Shown: positions 1-8,929, counted from the stretch's first letter. The stretch is 64,000 nucleotides of DNA from Chitinophaga sp. XS-30 (GCF_008086345.1 NZ_CP043006.1:6017501-6081500); one strand, 5' to 3'. Numbers and translations: made by a program. Notes: generated from the sequence alone by a model not told the origin.

Positions 1-619
1 GTTCAGCGGCTTTAGGCTGCGCGAATTCCAGCGGCATATCATCCGGCCGGTCGTCTTTCACCACTTTATCCAGCGCTTCGGCAAAACTGCTCTTCTTTCC
101 GGATGGAGGAGGAGCGGTATCACCGGAAGCCCTTGTCAATGCTGCCTGAACATCTGCCTGCACATTGTCCATCATCGCTTTTGTTTCCTCACTGGCCGTA
201 TCATCAGACAACCTCGTCACCACTACCTCTTCCTGCGGCGCTTCCACACCTGCACCGCCACCGGCAGCATTCAGTGTCGCAAAGGTCTGCAGATCATATA
301 ATGCAAATTCTTTATCCCCGGTGTTCTTGAGCAGATAACCATAATCCCGCTGCCCGGTAATACGAAGAGTATATTCCTGCTCCGGCATCCCGTTCTTCAG
401 AAAACCGACGGTCACCGGCACTTTCCCCTGGGGCAGCTTTGACAGGATCACATACCCCCTGGAGGAGGAACTGACCACCTTCCCGTTCAGCTTCACGTAA
501 AACGGCTGCTGCTGCTCATGCTGGATATACACGAAATGCGCCTGGTCCTGCGCAGACAGGCCACCGGCCACCAAAAGGCAACAGAAAAGATATAACAGCT
601 TTAATTTGGATCGATACAT
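1..619 (-). CDS. Secreted protein of unknown function, 3' part outside window
   Basis: An uninterrupted reading frame runs from the ATG at 617-619 to the left edge (206 codons seen, C-terminus missing). Residues 1-24 form a signal peptide: basic start MYRSKLK, a hydrophobic core with two Cys, and a cut site near LSAQ. The mature part begins FVYIQHEQQQPFYVKLNGK and carries a beta-rich domain with a GYVILSKL segment and a GYLLKNTGDKEFALYDLQT segment, followed by an acidic, Pro/Ala-rich linker. I recall this N-terminal pattern from Chitinophagaceae proteins that end in a DUF4476 domain, but that end is not in view, so this is only an inference. The start lies 20 bp after the stop of the biotin-carrier gene, so the two may be co-transcribed. 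Confidence 0.7.
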   Translation of the reverse strand, partial: MYRSKLKLLYLFCCLLVAGGLSAQDQAHFVYIQHEQQQPFYVKLNGKVVSSSSRGYVILSKLPQGKVPVTVGFLKNGMPEQEYTLRITGQRDYGYLLKNTGDKEFALYDLQTFATLNAAGGGAGVEAPQEEVVVTRLSDDTASEETKAMMDNVQADVQAALTRASGDTAPPPSGKKSSFAEALDKVVKDDRPDDMPLEFAQPKAAE

Positions 620-639
620 AACGTTACTACTAACAAATA

Positions 640-1143
640 TTATTCCAGCACAATTAATACTTCCCCTTTCTCCACTGCTTTCCGTTCGGTGACCTTCACT
701 TCTTTCACTACCGCATCGGAGGGGGCTTTGAATACATTCTCCATCTTCATGGCTTCCAGGATCAGCACCGGATCTCCCTTGCTGATGGCCTGTCCGGGTG
801 AAACCAGCACTTTCAGCACCATGCCGGGCATCGGCGCTTTGATATCGTTCAGCTTGCGGGATGAGGCTTCTGAAATACCCATTGCCGCCAGCAGACGGTC
901 CATCGGCTCTTCCAGCTTCACCTCAAAAAGGCGCTGCCCCAGCTGAAGCGTGACCGTTTTCGTGTCCCGGTCCGTTCTCACGACCTCGGCCACGTAACTT
1001 TTCCCGTCCATCAGAATGCTGTAACCGCCTGATGGCAGGGCTTCAGCACTCCATTCCGTTTTCCTGCCGTTACAGGATATCCCGTCCGCCGGGCTGGTTA
1101 TTTCGAACGGCTGGGCGCCGTTCACTATTGCTTTGATCATCAT
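640..1143 (-). CDS. Biotin/lipoyl attachment-domain protein (biotin carboxyl carrier type)
   Basis: A 167-residue protein whose C-terminal 70 residues are a biotinyl domain. The motif EAMKMEN near residue 132 gives the lysine that is biotinylated, and PMPGMVLKVLVSPGQ is the usual first strand and turn of the fold. The N-terminal half (about 1-95) resembles the spacer of acyl-CoA or pyruvate carboxylase carrier subunits. Such carriers pass carboxybiotin between a biotin carboxylase and a carboxyltransferase in the cytoplasm. No carboxylase subunit lies beside it: the next gene upstream is a divergent peptidase, so its partners must be elsewhere or beyond the left edge. Two ATG codons are adjacent (MMIK); the first is used here. 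Confidence 0.85.
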   Translation of the reverse strand: MMIKAIVNGAQPFEITSPADGISCNGRKTEWSAEALPSGGYSILMDGKSYVAEVVRTDRDTKTVTLQLGQRLFEVKLEEPMDRLLAAMGISEASSRKLNDIKAPMPGMVLKVLVSPGQAISKGDPVLILEAMKMENVFKAPSDAVVKEVKVTERKAVEKGEVLIVLE

Positions 1144-1151
1144 TACAATTC

Positions 1152-1238
1152 CAAAAATAACAATTTTAACCGCTTGCGTCGTATTTGGGCCATTTGTTTA
1201 AATTTGACCCTTCCCCACGCAGTGAGGGGCTATTTTTG
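1152..1238. promoter_or_regulatory. Divergent promoter region between biotin carrier and M1 peptidase genes
   Basis: The 112-bp gap holds two Bacteroidota -7-like boxes of the form TAnnTTTG. TATTTTTG at 1231-1238 points toward the peptidase gene, and its reverse complement at 1152-1159 points toward the biotin-carrier gene. Neither has a well-spaced TTG -33 box (the nearest TTTG for the plus direction, 1203-1206, is 24 bp away), so the calls are tentative. A short C/G-rich hairpin (1214-1229) sits just before the plus-strand box. Confidence 0.35.
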
Positions 1239-1255
1239 TTCTAAATAACAATTGC

Positions 1256-3844
1256 ATGCATCATCATTTTCAGACATCTATTCGCACTTTACTGGCCGGC
1301 CTCCTGTTCACAGGGCTTTGCACAGGGGTGCTGGCCCAGACCGGTGGCGCCCGGCAGGAGGACCCGGCTCTCAGCATCTATCGGGCAACCCCCACCAAGA
1401 TCAATAACCTGGTGCATACAAAACTGGATGTGAAATTCGACTACGCCAAACGCTACCTCCATGGCAAAGCCTGGATCGTATTGAAACCGCATTTCTATCC
1501 CACGGACAGCCTTACGCTGGATGCCAAGGGCATGGACCTGAAACAGGTATCGCTTGTACAGACGGGCAACACCGGCAAAACCGCTCCCACAGACCTGCTG
1601 CTGAGAACGGCCCGGCAAACCCCGCTGAAATATGCATACGACGGCCAGCAGATCCGCATCCAGCTGAATAAAACCTACAAGAACACGGAATCATATACGG
1701 TATTTGTAGAATACACCGCCAAGCCCGATGAGCTGGAAGTAAAGGGCAGCAACGCCATTACCGATGCCAAAGGCCTGTATTTCATCAATCCGGATGGCAA
1801 AGATCCCAAAAAGCCCATCCAGATATGGACACAGGGCGAAACGGAGGCTTCTTCCGTATGGTTCCCCACGATCGACAAGACCAATCAGAAAACCACGTCG
1901 GAGATCAGCATGACGGTGGATAAAAAATACGTTACCCTCTCCAACGGCCGGCTGGCCGGCCAGAAAAACAATGCGGACGGCACCCGTACGGACACCTGGC
2001 GGATGGACCTTCCCCATGCCCCCTACCTCTTCATGATGGCGGTGGGCGACTTTGCCGTGGTAAAGGACAAATGGCGCGATAAACAGGTGAACTACTACGT
2101 GGAGAAGGAATATGCGCCCCACGCCAAAGCCATCTTCGGCAACACACCGGAAATGATGACCTTCTTTTCCAAACTCCTGGACTACGACTATCCCTGGGTG
2201 AAATATTCCCAGATCGTTGTGCGGGACTATGTGTCCGGCGCTATGGAAAACACGACCGCCACCATTCATGGCGATTTCCTGCAGAAGACCGACCGGGAGC
2301 TGCTGGACGATGATGACCGTCTCGGGGAATCCGTGATCGCGCATGAGCTGTTCCACCACTGGTTCGGAGACCTGGCTACCTGCGAATCCTGGAGCAACCT
2401 CACCATGAACGAGTCCTTCGCGGATTACAGTGAATACCTCTGGTTCGAACATAAATTCGGCAAAGACGCCGCGGATGAACATGCCTACAGCGCCCTCAAC
2501 AGCTACCTGGAAATGGCGGAATACCAGGGCGACCGCCACCTGGTGCGCTTTCATTATCACGACAAGGAGAATATGTTTGACCAGGTAAGCTACCAGAAAG
2601 GCGGGCGCATCCTGCATATGCTGCGCAATTACGTTGGTGATGACGCCTTTTTCAAAGCGCTCAATCTCTACCTGAAAGAACATGCCTTCAAAGCCACGGA
2701 AGCGCATCACCTGCGCCTGGCCATGGAAGAAGTGACCGGGCAGGATATGAACTGGTTCTTCAACCAGTGGTACTTCGGCCAGGGGTATCCCACGCTGGAT
2801 ATCAACTACGACTACAGCCAGGCCGGTACCGCCAAAGTGATCCTTACCCAGAAGGGTGAAAAGGTGTTCGACCTCCCCATCACGGTAGATGTGTACACCG
2901 GCGGCAAAAAAGAACGCCACAATATCCGCCTGACCGAGAAAGCCGATACCTTTTCGTTCGCTGTAAACGGCAAACCGGATTTCATCAATGTGGACGCGGA
3001 CAAGGTGCTGATCCTCAGGAAAACGGACCGCCGGGACCTGAACACTTATGTATTCCAGTATAAAAATGCGCCGCAGTACCTAGACCGCCGCGAGGCTATT
3101 GAGGCCTGCCTGAAACAGCAGACCAGCAATGCCGGCGCCCGCGCTACGGCAATCGCTGCACTGAAAGACCCCTATGAAGGGCTCCGCGCACTTGCTGTCG
3201 ATGGCCTGAAGCTGGATAACAATGACGTGAAGACCGCCGCCCTGCCCATCCTGCTGGACCTTGCGAAGAACGATAAACATTCCCAGGTGCGCGCAGCCGC
3301 GTTGAGACAGCTCGGCAGGCTGAAAGACACGGCATATACGCCGCTCTTTGAAGCTGCGCTGAAAGACCGCTCCTATATGGTGGAAGGCATTGCGCTGAAT
3401 GCCCTCGCCGAACTGGATATGACCAAAGCGTACAGCCTGGCAAAGGCCATGGAAAAAGATGCAAAAGGTTTGCTGAGCAGCGGTATCGCCAATGTATATG
3501 CCCGGAACGGCAATATCGCCGATGTGCCTTTCTTTGCGAAGCAACTGGAGGAAACGAGCGGACAGGAAAAGATCGGCGCCGCTATCATGTACCTGAATAT
3601 CCTGGCCAACGTGGACGATACGGAACTGGTCACCAAAGGCATCGACCAGGTGGTGGACGTTGTCACCGGGTTTAACAATACCTGGGTGAACAACTATATC
3701 ATCAACCTGCTTGCGCCGATGGCGGAGAAAAAACACAGCAAAGCCGCCACAGCTGATGCCGCGCTGAAAGCGGAACTGACGAAGCAAGCGGAGTATGCTC
3801 AACAGGCAGCCGCGAAGATCAAAGCAAGTTCCAGCGAAGAATAA
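1256..3844 (+). CDS. Secreted M1-family zinc aminopeptidase
   Basis: An 862-residue metallopeptidase. Residues 1-28 are a signal peptide ending LAQ. The exopeptidase motif GAMEN is at 328-332. The zinc site HELFHH starts at His363, with His367 as second ligand and Glu386 (in TMNESF) as third; Glu364 is the catalytic base. The N-terminal beta saddle (about 40-240) and the thermolysin-like core follow the family order. The last 270 residues are helical repeats of HEAT type rich in alanine. M1 enzymes remove N-terminal residues from peptides; the signal peptide puts this one in the periplasm or outer membrane, for peptide scavenging. Length matches the long secreted M1 enzymes of Bacteroidota. 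It is a single gene followed by its own terminator. Confidence 0.95.
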   Translation: MHHHFQTSIRTLLAGLLFTGLCTGVLAQTGGARQEDPALSIYRATPTKINNLVHTKLDVKFDYAKRYLHGKAWIVLKPHFYPTDSLTLDAKGMDLKQVSLVQTGNTGKTAPTDLLLRTARQTPLKYAYDGQQIRIQLNKTYKNTESYTVFVEYTAKPDELEVKGSNAITDAKGLYFINPDGKDPKKPIQIWTQGETEASSVWFPTIDKTNQKTTSEISMTVDKKYVTLSNGRLAGQKNNADGTRTDTWRMDLPHAPYLFMMAVGDFAVVKDKWRDKQVNYYVEKEYAPHAKAIFGNTPEMMTFFSKLLDYDYPWVKYSQIVVRDYVSGAMENTTATIHGDFLQKTDRELLDDDDRLGESVIAHELFHHWFGDLATCESWSNLTMNESFADYSEYLWFEHKFGKDAADEHAYSALNSYLEMAEYQGDRHLVRFHYHDKENMFDQVSYQKGGRILHMLRNYVGDDAFFKALNLYLKEHAFKATEAHHLRLAMEEVTGQDMNWFFNQWYFGQGYPTLDINYDYSQAGTAKVILTQKGEKVFDLPITVDVYTGGKKERHNIRLTEKADTFSFAVNGKPDFINVDADKVLILRKTDRRDLNTYVFQYKNAPQYLDRREAIEACLKQQTSNAGARATAIAALKDPYEGLRALAVDGLKLDNNDVKTAALPILLDLAKNDKHSQVRAAALRQLGRLKDTAYTPLFEAALKDRSYMVEGIALNALAELDMTKAYSLAKAMEKDAKGLLSSGIANVYARNGNIADVPFFAKQLEETSGQEKIGAAIMYLNILANVDDTELVTKGIDQVVDVVTGFNNTWVNNYIINLLAPMAEKKHSKAATADAALKAELTKQAEYAQQAAAKIKASSSEE

Positions 3845-3913
3845 TATGGGCGTCAGCGGCGGCGCTTTACCTGGCCGCCGTTGCGTCGCACACTTGAACA
3901 TTCACCTTACTGT

Positions 3914-3950
3914 CAGCAGGCAGTTTCCGGGAACGGGAGCTGCCTGTTTT
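3914..3950 (+). terminator. Rho-independent terminator after the M1 peptidase gene
   Basis: Arms CAGGCAG (3917-3923) and CTGCCTG (3940-3946) pair exactly and the stem extends inward with TTTCC against GGGAG (wobbles included) to a 6-nt loop. A TTTT tract follows at 3947-3950. Confidence 0.75.
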
Positions 3951-4082
3951 CGTTGTATCCCCAAGGCATACAGGAATATTTTGCGGCGCCGCTATACCAA
4001 AACATGCAGCAAAAGAAAACAAACCTCCAGGCGTTTTCAGTTTTAAACATGATTTGCTATATTGAGCAAATTCCACTGTCTC

Positions 4083-5414
4083 ATGTTAGCATTCCTGCCC
4101 TTGATATATGCTGTAGCCGCTATCCTCCTGCTGATCGTCCTGATCCTGTGGGTGAAGCTGGACACGTTCATTTCCTTTCTGATCGTCAGTATCATCCTGG
4201 CACTGGCCTGCAACATGTCCGGTCCCGAAATTGGCTCGGCCATATCTAACGGTATCGGCAGTACGCTTGGCTCGCTGGTCACCATCCTGGGCTTTGGCGC
4301 CATGCTGGGCAAGCTGGTGGCCGACAGTGGCGCCGCACAGCAGATCACTTCTTCCATGATCCGCATCTTCGGCATCCGGCATATCCAGTGGGGAATGGCA
4401 CTGGCCGGTCTTCTCGTGGGCATCCCGATGTTCTACACCGCCGGTTTTGTGATCGTGGTGCCGCTGATCTTTGCCACAGGCATGTCTACACGCCTTCCGC
4501 TGCTGTACCTCGGCATCCCGATGATCTCCGCATTATCTACCGCCCACGGTTTTCTGCCGCCGCATCCTTCCCCTACCGCCATCAGCCAGCAGCTGGGCGC
4601 GGATATCGGGAAAACGCTGGTGTACGGGCTGCTCATTTCCATACCGACCATTGCCCTGGCCGGCCCGGTTTTCGGCCGCAGCCTCCGTAAAATGAATATA
4701 ACACCCGAACAGGGCCTGCTGAATATTACTTTCCGGGAAGAGAAGGACATGCCGGGGCTGGGGATCAGTCTCGCTACGGCCCTGCTCCCGCTTATCCTGC
4801 TAACGCTCACCACGGCCCTGGCGCCGCTGATGGTGGAAGGAACCGCGCTGACCAGAGCGCTTCGTTTCATTGGCGACCCCAACATCGCCATGCTGCTCTC
4901 CGTACTGGCGGCCATTTATTTCCTGGGCGTCCGCCGCGGACAGCCCATGAAAACGGTGATGAAATCCATAGAACAGGCGTTAAAAGATGTGGCGCCCGTC
5001 ATGCTGATCATCGCCGGTGCAGGGGTTTTCATGCAGGTGATCAAAGACGGCGGCATCAACACCTATATCGGGGAAGCGCTGAAAGACCTGCCGGTATCAC
5101 CGCTGGTGCTTGGCTGGACGATCGCGGCCGTGATCCGGGTCTGTGTAGGCTCGGCCACTGTTGCAGGGTTAACGACCGTAGGCATATTGCTGCCCCTCAT
5201 ACAACAGGAAGTGGTACATCCGGAACTGATGGTGCTCTCCATCGGCGCGGGCAGCCTGATGTTCTCCCATGTGAATGACGGCGGTTTCTGGCTGTTCAAG
5301 GAATACTTCAACCTCAGCCTGAAACAGACCTTCGCCACCTGGTCCGTCATGGAAACCATCGTTTCCGTATGCGGATTACTGGGGGTGTTGGCATTGGAAC
5401 TATTTATTGGATAA
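4083..5414 (+). CDS. GntP-family permease (gluconate/D-amino acid:H+ symporter type)
   Basis: A very hydrophobic protein of 443 residues with about 12-14 membrane segments and the GntP family core GSLVTILGFGAMLGKLVADS near residues 65-85. GntP transporters take up sugar acids such as gluconate or, in some clades, D-serine, with protons. The next three genes handle D-amino acids and dipeptides, so a D-amino acid or related hydroxy-acid substrate is more likely than gluconate; that is inference from context. I use the ATG at 4083 because GntP proteins begin directly with a hydrophobic segment; a TTG at 4062 would add seven residues (MSKFHCL). It is the first gene of a four-gene operon, 17 bp ahead of the RidA gene. 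Confidence 0.88.
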   Translation: MLAFLPLIYAVAAILLLIVLILWVKLDTFISFLIVSIILALACNMSGPEIGSAISNGIGSTLGSLVTILGFGAMLGKLVADSGAAQQITSSMIRIFGIRHIQWGMALAGLLVGIPMFYTAGFVIVVPLIFATGMSTRLPLLYLGIPMISALSTAHGFLPPHPSPTAISQQLGADIGKTLVYGLLISIPTIALAGPVFGRSLRKMNITPEQGLLNITFREEKDMPGLGISLATALLPLILLTLTTALAPLMVEGTALTRALRFIGDPNIAMLLSVLAAIYFLGVRRGQPMKTVMKSIEQALKDVAPVMLIIAGAGVFMQVIKDGGINTYIGEALKDLPVSPLVLGWTIAAVIRVCVGSATVAGLTTVGILLPLIQQEVVHPELMVLSIGAGSLMFSHVNDGGFWLFKEYFNLSLKQTFATWSVMETIVSVCGLLGVLALELFIG

Positions 5415-5431
5415 CTTTAAGCAAAAATCAG

Positions 5432-5896
5432 ATGACGGCAGCAGAAAATTTCGCAGCGCTCGGGTTGAACCTTCCCCCCTGCCCCGCTCCCAAAGGCGTT
5501 TATAAACCATTACTGATCGTGGGCAACCTCGTGTATGTTTCCGGCCACGGCCCCGTGCTGGACGATGGTTCCTTACTGTTCGGAAAAGCGGGACTGGAAG
5601 TAAATGCAGATGGCGCGAAGCTTGCGGCACAACAGGTTGGCCTCACCATCCTTTCCACACTGGTCAGCCAGCTTGGCTCCCAGGACCGGATCAAACGGGT
5701 GATCAAAGTACTGGGTATGGTGAACGCTACACCGGATTTCGGCAAACACCCCTACGTGATCAACGGCTGCAGCGAATTGTTCGCAAAGGTATGGGGACCG
5801 GATAACGGCGTAGGCGTTAGAAGTGCGGTGGGCATGGGCTCTCTTCCGGACAATATCACCGTGGAGATCGAAGCTGTTTTTGAACTGGCAGACTAA
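5432..5896 (+). CDS. RidA (YjgF/YER057c/UK114) family protein
   Basis: A 154-residue cytoplasmic protein of the RidA superfamily, of the longer subtype that carries VYVSGHGP near residue 36 and ends in LPDNITVEIEAVFEL. The arginine of RSAVGMGSLP matches the conserved Arg that binds the carboxylate of imine/enamine intermediates in RidA. RidA proteins hydrolyse reactive 2-aminoacrylate-type products made by PLP-dependent dehydratases; the next gene encodes exactly such an enzyme, which fits a detoxifying or finishing role. The start ATG at 5432 lies just after the permease stop; longer upstream starts would overlap the permease in another frame. The spacing to the next gene is 12 bp. Confidence 0.9.
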   Translation: MTAAENFAALGLNLPPCPAPKGVYKPLLIVGNLVYVSGHGPVLDDGSLLFGKAGLEVNADGAKLAAQQVGLTILSTLVSQLGSQDRIKRVIKVLGMVNATPDFGKHPYVINGCSELFAKVWGPDNGVGVRSAVGMGSLPDNITVEIEAVFELAD

Positions 5897-5908
5897 ATCA
5901 ATATACAG

Positions 5909-7174
5909 ATGCAGGCAGACTGGTATCACCTCAAAGACCCGGACACGGTGGCTTCCCCCGCCCTGCTGGTGTATCCGCAGCAGGTGGAAATGAATATCGA
6001 CAGGATGATCGCCATAGCCGGCGGTCCGGGGCACCTGATGCCCCATGTGAAAACGCACAAGATGAAACCCATCGTGCAAATGCAGCTTGATAAAGGTATC
6101 CATCGTTTCAAGTGCGCTACTTTTGCAGAAGCGCTGATGCTCGCGGAAGCAGGCGCGCAGGACATTCTCATGGCCTATCAGCTGACCACGCCCGTTGCGG
6201 AGCAATTTGCGCTGCTGGCAAAACAGTATCCGAAGTCCCGCTTCTCCTCACTGGTAGACAATCTTGATTCGGCCATGCTGCTGAACAAAATCTTCAGCCC
6301 GCCGGGAGACCAGTTTGCCGCGGGTCATCTGCTCAATGATATCGATCATCCTCCCCGCGATCATTTTGGCACCGTACCGGCGCCGGAAAGCGCCGCCGTG
6401 GCCAATGTTTATATCGATATTGATAACGGTATGCACAGAACGGGGCTGGCGCCGGAAAAGGTATTCGCGCTGTACGAACAACTGCAGTCCCTCCCGCATG
6501 TACAATGCCTCGGCCTGCATGCATACGACGGCCATATCCGCGATACCGACCTTGCGGTGCGCACGGAAAAATGCGAGGCCGCATTTGCAGTGGTAGCCGC
6601 GCTCGCCGCCCGGATGCCGGGAGCGGAGATCATTGCGGGCGGCTCCCCTACTTTTCCCGTGCATGCCAGCCGGCTGAAGGCGTGGGAAAAGATCGCAGCC
6701 GCCGATACCGGAAATACGGAAACGGCTGAGGCAAAGGATGCCGCCGCTTCCGGGCACAAAGGCGTACGGCTGACCTGCAGCCCCGGTACCTGCGTACTAT
6801 GGGACGAAGGTTACGGCAGCACTTTGCCCGACCAGCCATTCATTACGGCAGCGCTGCTGCTCACCCGCGTGATCTCGAAACCGCAGGAAGGGCATATGAC
6901 GCTGGACCTGGGACATAAAGCCGTATCGGCTGAAAACCCCATCACCAAAAGGGCTTTCTTCCATGAGCTTGGTGAATATGAAGTGATCTCCCAAAGTGAA
7001 GAACATCTTGTTGTAAAAACACCGCTGGCCGGCCGCTTCAAGGTGGGCGACGTACTGTACGGCACGCCCTGGCATGTTTGCCCCACCGTAGCCCTGTACA
7101 ACGAGGCACAAATAATTGAGAACGGCATCCTCACGGATACCTGGCCCATTGCCAGGGGACGGAAGCTGCTGTAA
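5909..7174 (+). CDS. PLP-dependent D-threonine aldolase / D-serine dehydratase-like enzyme (fold type III)
   Basis: A 421-residue enzyme with the alanine-racemase-like N-terminal barrel and C-terminal D-ser-dehydrat domain. The motif PHVKTHK places the PLP-binding lysine at Lys48. Near the C-terminus WHVCPTVALYNE holds the His and Cys that bind the metal ion in eukaryotic-type D-serine dehydratases. Family members either cleave D-threonine to glycine and acetaldehyde or deaminate D-serine to pyruvate via aminoacrylate; sequence alone does not settle which. A segment of about 20 residues rich in Thr, Glu and Ala (about 265-290) is probably a species-specific loop. It sits between a RidA protein and an M19 dipeptidase in one operon, which supports D-amino acid catabolism. 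Confidence 0.88.
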   Translation: MQADWYHLKDPDTVASPALLVYPQQVEMNIDRMIAIAGGPGHLMPHVKTHKMKPIVQMQLDKGIHRFKCATFAEALMLAEAGAQDILMAYQLTTPVAEQFALLAKQYPKSRFSSLVDNLDSAMLLNKIFSPPGDQFAAGHLLNDIDHPPRDHFGTVPAPESAAVANVYIDIDNGMHRTGLAPEKVFALYEQLQSLPHVQCLGLHAYDGHIRDTDLAVRTEKCEAAFAVVAALAARMPGAEIIAGGSPTFPVHASRLKAWEKIAAADTGNTETAEAKDAAASGHKGVRLTCSPGTCVLWDEGYGSTLPDQPFITAALLLTRVISKPQEGHMTLDLGHKAVSAENPITKRAFFHELGEYEVISQSEEHLVVKTPLAGRFKVGDVLYGTPWHVCPTVALYNEAQIIENGILTDTWPIARGRKLL

Positions 7175-7192
7175 CCACTAACCTTTAAACCT

Positions 7193-8269
7193 ATGCAGCC
7201 ACTAATTTTTGATGCGCATCTCGATCTCGGCATGAATGCGCTGGAATGGAACCGTGACCTCACCAAATCCGTCAATGCCATCCGTGAAAGGGAGAAGCAT
7301 ATGAATGATAAACCGGACCGGGGGCATGGCACCGTTTCCCTGCCTGAAATGCGGAAAGGCCGCGTTGGCTTGTGCGTAGCCACACAGATCGCGCGGTATG
7401 TGGGGCTGGATAACCCCTTGCCGGGCTGGCACTCGCAGGAGCAGGCCTGGGCGCAGACACAGGGGCAACTGGCCTGGTACCAGGCCATGGAAGCCAAAGG
7501 CGAAATGAAACAGATCACCAATGCCGCCGAACTGTCCACCCACATCAAACTATGGGAAACAGCTACAGATACCAGTTCGCTGCCGGTAGGGTTTATCCTC
7601 AGCCTGGAAGGCGCTGATTCTTTCTTTGAACTGGCCTGTGTGGAGAAGGCATATATTTCCGGCCTGCGGGCAGTGGGACCTGCCCATTACGGTCCCGGAG
7701 TATATGCTTACGGCACTGATGCGGATGGCGGGCTGGGCACAAAAGGCCGTGCGCTGCTGAAAGAACTGGAACGGTTCGGCATCATCCTCGATGCCACGCA
7801 TCTTTGCGACAAGTCATTCTACGAAGCCATGGACCATTATACGGGTCCCGTTTGGGCAAGCCACCATAACAGCCGTACCATTGTGCCGCATAACCGGCAG
7901 TTCTCCGACGAGCAATTCTCCCTGCTGATACAGCGCGGTGCAGTGATAGGCACCGCCTTCGATGCCTGGATGCTGATACCCGGCTGGGAGCGCGGCAAAA
8001 GCACACCGGAACAGACCGGGGTTTCCCTGCAGCATATTGCCGATCAGATCGATCATATCTGCCAGCTGGCGGGCAACAGCCGTCATGCTGCCATAGGGTC
8101 TGACCTGGACGGTGCCTTTGGTACAGAACAGACGCCGAAAGACCTGAACACGATAGCAGATCTGCAAAAGCTGCCGGAGATACTGCAGAACAGAGGGTTT
8201 ACCGCTGAAGATATCGATAACATCACCTCCCGTAACTGGATCCGTTTTTTGCTGGATACCTGGAGCTGA
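7193..8269 (+). CDS. M19-family membrane-dipeptidase homologue (renal dipeptidase type)
   Basis: A 358-residue zinc dipeptidase of the amidohydrolase-like fold. FDAHLDLG at the N-terminus supplies the first His-x-Asp metal ligands, SLEGADSF the bridging Glu, DATHLC and SHHNSR the later His residues, and GSDLDGAFG the C-terminal Asp loop. No signal peptide is present, so it should act in the cytoplasm. M19 enzymes cleave dipeptides and tolerate a D-amino acid in the C-terminal position, including D-Ala containing dipeptides. That fits with the D-amino acid enzyme 18 bp upstream: the dipeptidase would free a D-amino acid that the PLP enzyme degrades. Last gene of the operon; a strong terminator follows. 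Confidence 0.9.
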   Translation: MQPLIFDAHLDLGMNALEWNRDLTKSVNAIREREKHMNDKPDRGHGTVSLPEMRKGRVGLCVATQIARYVGLDNPLPGWHSQEQAWAQTQGQLAWYQAMEAKGEMKQITNAAELSTHIKLWETATDTSSLPVGFILSLEGADSFFELACVEKAYISGLRAVGPAHYGPGVYAYGTDADGGLGTKGRALLKELERFGIILDATHLCDKSFYEAMDHYTGPVWASHHNSRTIVPHNRQFSDEQFSLLIQRGAVIGTAFDAWMLIPGWERGKSTPEQTGVSLQHIADQIDHICQLAGNSRHAAIGSDLDGAFGTEQTPKDLNTIADLQKLPEILQNRGFTAEDIDNITSRNWIRFLLDTWS

Positions 8270-8391
8270 GTTATCTAACAGCGGTACAATGAATAAACAT
8301 GACGGTGTGAACCCGACTGATATCCGGCGCCAGTACGATGAATTGCCCGGAGTGGGGGCAGGCGAAAGATGTAAGCGGCATTTTTGCAGCA

Positions 8392-8425
8392 AGACGAACA
8401 GGAGCGATCTCCCGTTCGTCTTTTT
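8392..8425 (+). terminator. Rho-independent terminator of the GntP-RidA-DTA-M19 operon
   Basis: A stem of 13 pairs with one mismatch: AGACGAAC (8392-8399) pairs with GTTCGTCT (8414-8421) and the inner GGAG pairs with CTCC around a 4-nt loop. It runs into TTTTT ending at 8425. Confidence 0.85.
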
Positions 8426-8458
8426 ATATACCAGAAATTGGAAAGGAAGTTCCGTTGA

Positions 8459-8929
8459 TCAGTTCGTCAGTTCTATCTGTCCGCGGATCTCTCCGCCGGG
8501 ATGGGCGGCGGTGTGGATATTGACGTACCATTTTCCCCCAAGCAGATCGGCTTCCGTCTGGGTAGTGCCGTTGAGCACAAAGCTGGTGGAAAAACTGCCC
8601 GAAGGCGCGGCGGCAAACAGTGTGGCAAAGTTCTGCAGCACTCCTGCATTCGTACCGCGGTCTGCCGGCCCGTGTATGTGCATGAGCGTAGCATTACCGG
8701 TAAGCCCCTGCCAGCTGATGGTAATATTCATTTCTTTGGAGGCGGGGTTGTAGGTGGCATTGAAGCTGCCGGAGCCTGTTGTGGTTACCGCCGGGCTCTC
8801 CTGTGCGCCGGTGATGGGGGCATTCGTAGCCCTGTAGAGATTGTCATCATCTTTGTCCTTCCTGCAGGCTACGGCCAGCAGACAGAACAGGCCCATGGTA
8901 ATGAATACAAGGGAATGCAAATTTTTCAT
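8459..8929 (-). CDS. CHRD-domain lipoprotein
   Basis: A 156-residue protein with a lipoprotein signal: basic start MKNLHS, hydrophobic core, lipobox LAVAC with the lipidated Cys near residue 19, then an Asp/Lys-rich tether. The rest is one CHRD domain, recognised by the HIHGPADRGTNAGV and NIHTAAHPGGEIRGQI signatures with their conserved His and Gly residues. CHRD domains are found in chordin and in many bacterial envelope proteins; their bacterial role is unclear. The ATG at 8927-8929 is chosen because the signal peptide starts there; an upstream in-frame ATG at 9013 would overlap the next gene. Faces the GntP operon convergently across the terminator at 8392. Confidence 0.88.
   Translation of the reverse strand: MKNLHSLVFITMGLFCLLAVACRKDKDDDNLYRATNAPITGAQESPAVTTTGSGSFNATYNPASKEMNITISWQGLTGNATLMHIHGPADRGTNAGVLQNFATLFAAAPSGSFSTSFVLNGTTQTEADLLGGKWYVNIHTAAHPGGEIRGQIELTN

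Noticed and set aside
1691..2920. 409-codon frame on the minus strand
   Set aside because: Lies wholly inside the M1 peptidase gene, whose motifs are intact; the translation is low-complexity (V, G, H-rich) as expected for a shadow frame in GC-rich coding DNA.
4062..4082. TTG start seven codons upstream for the GntP permease
   Set aside because: GntP proteins normally begin right at the first hydrophobic stretch, and an ATG is available at 4083; kept only as an alternative.
8289..8753. 154-codon plus-strand gene
   Set aside because: Runs through the operon terminator and antisense to the CHRD lipoprotein gene.
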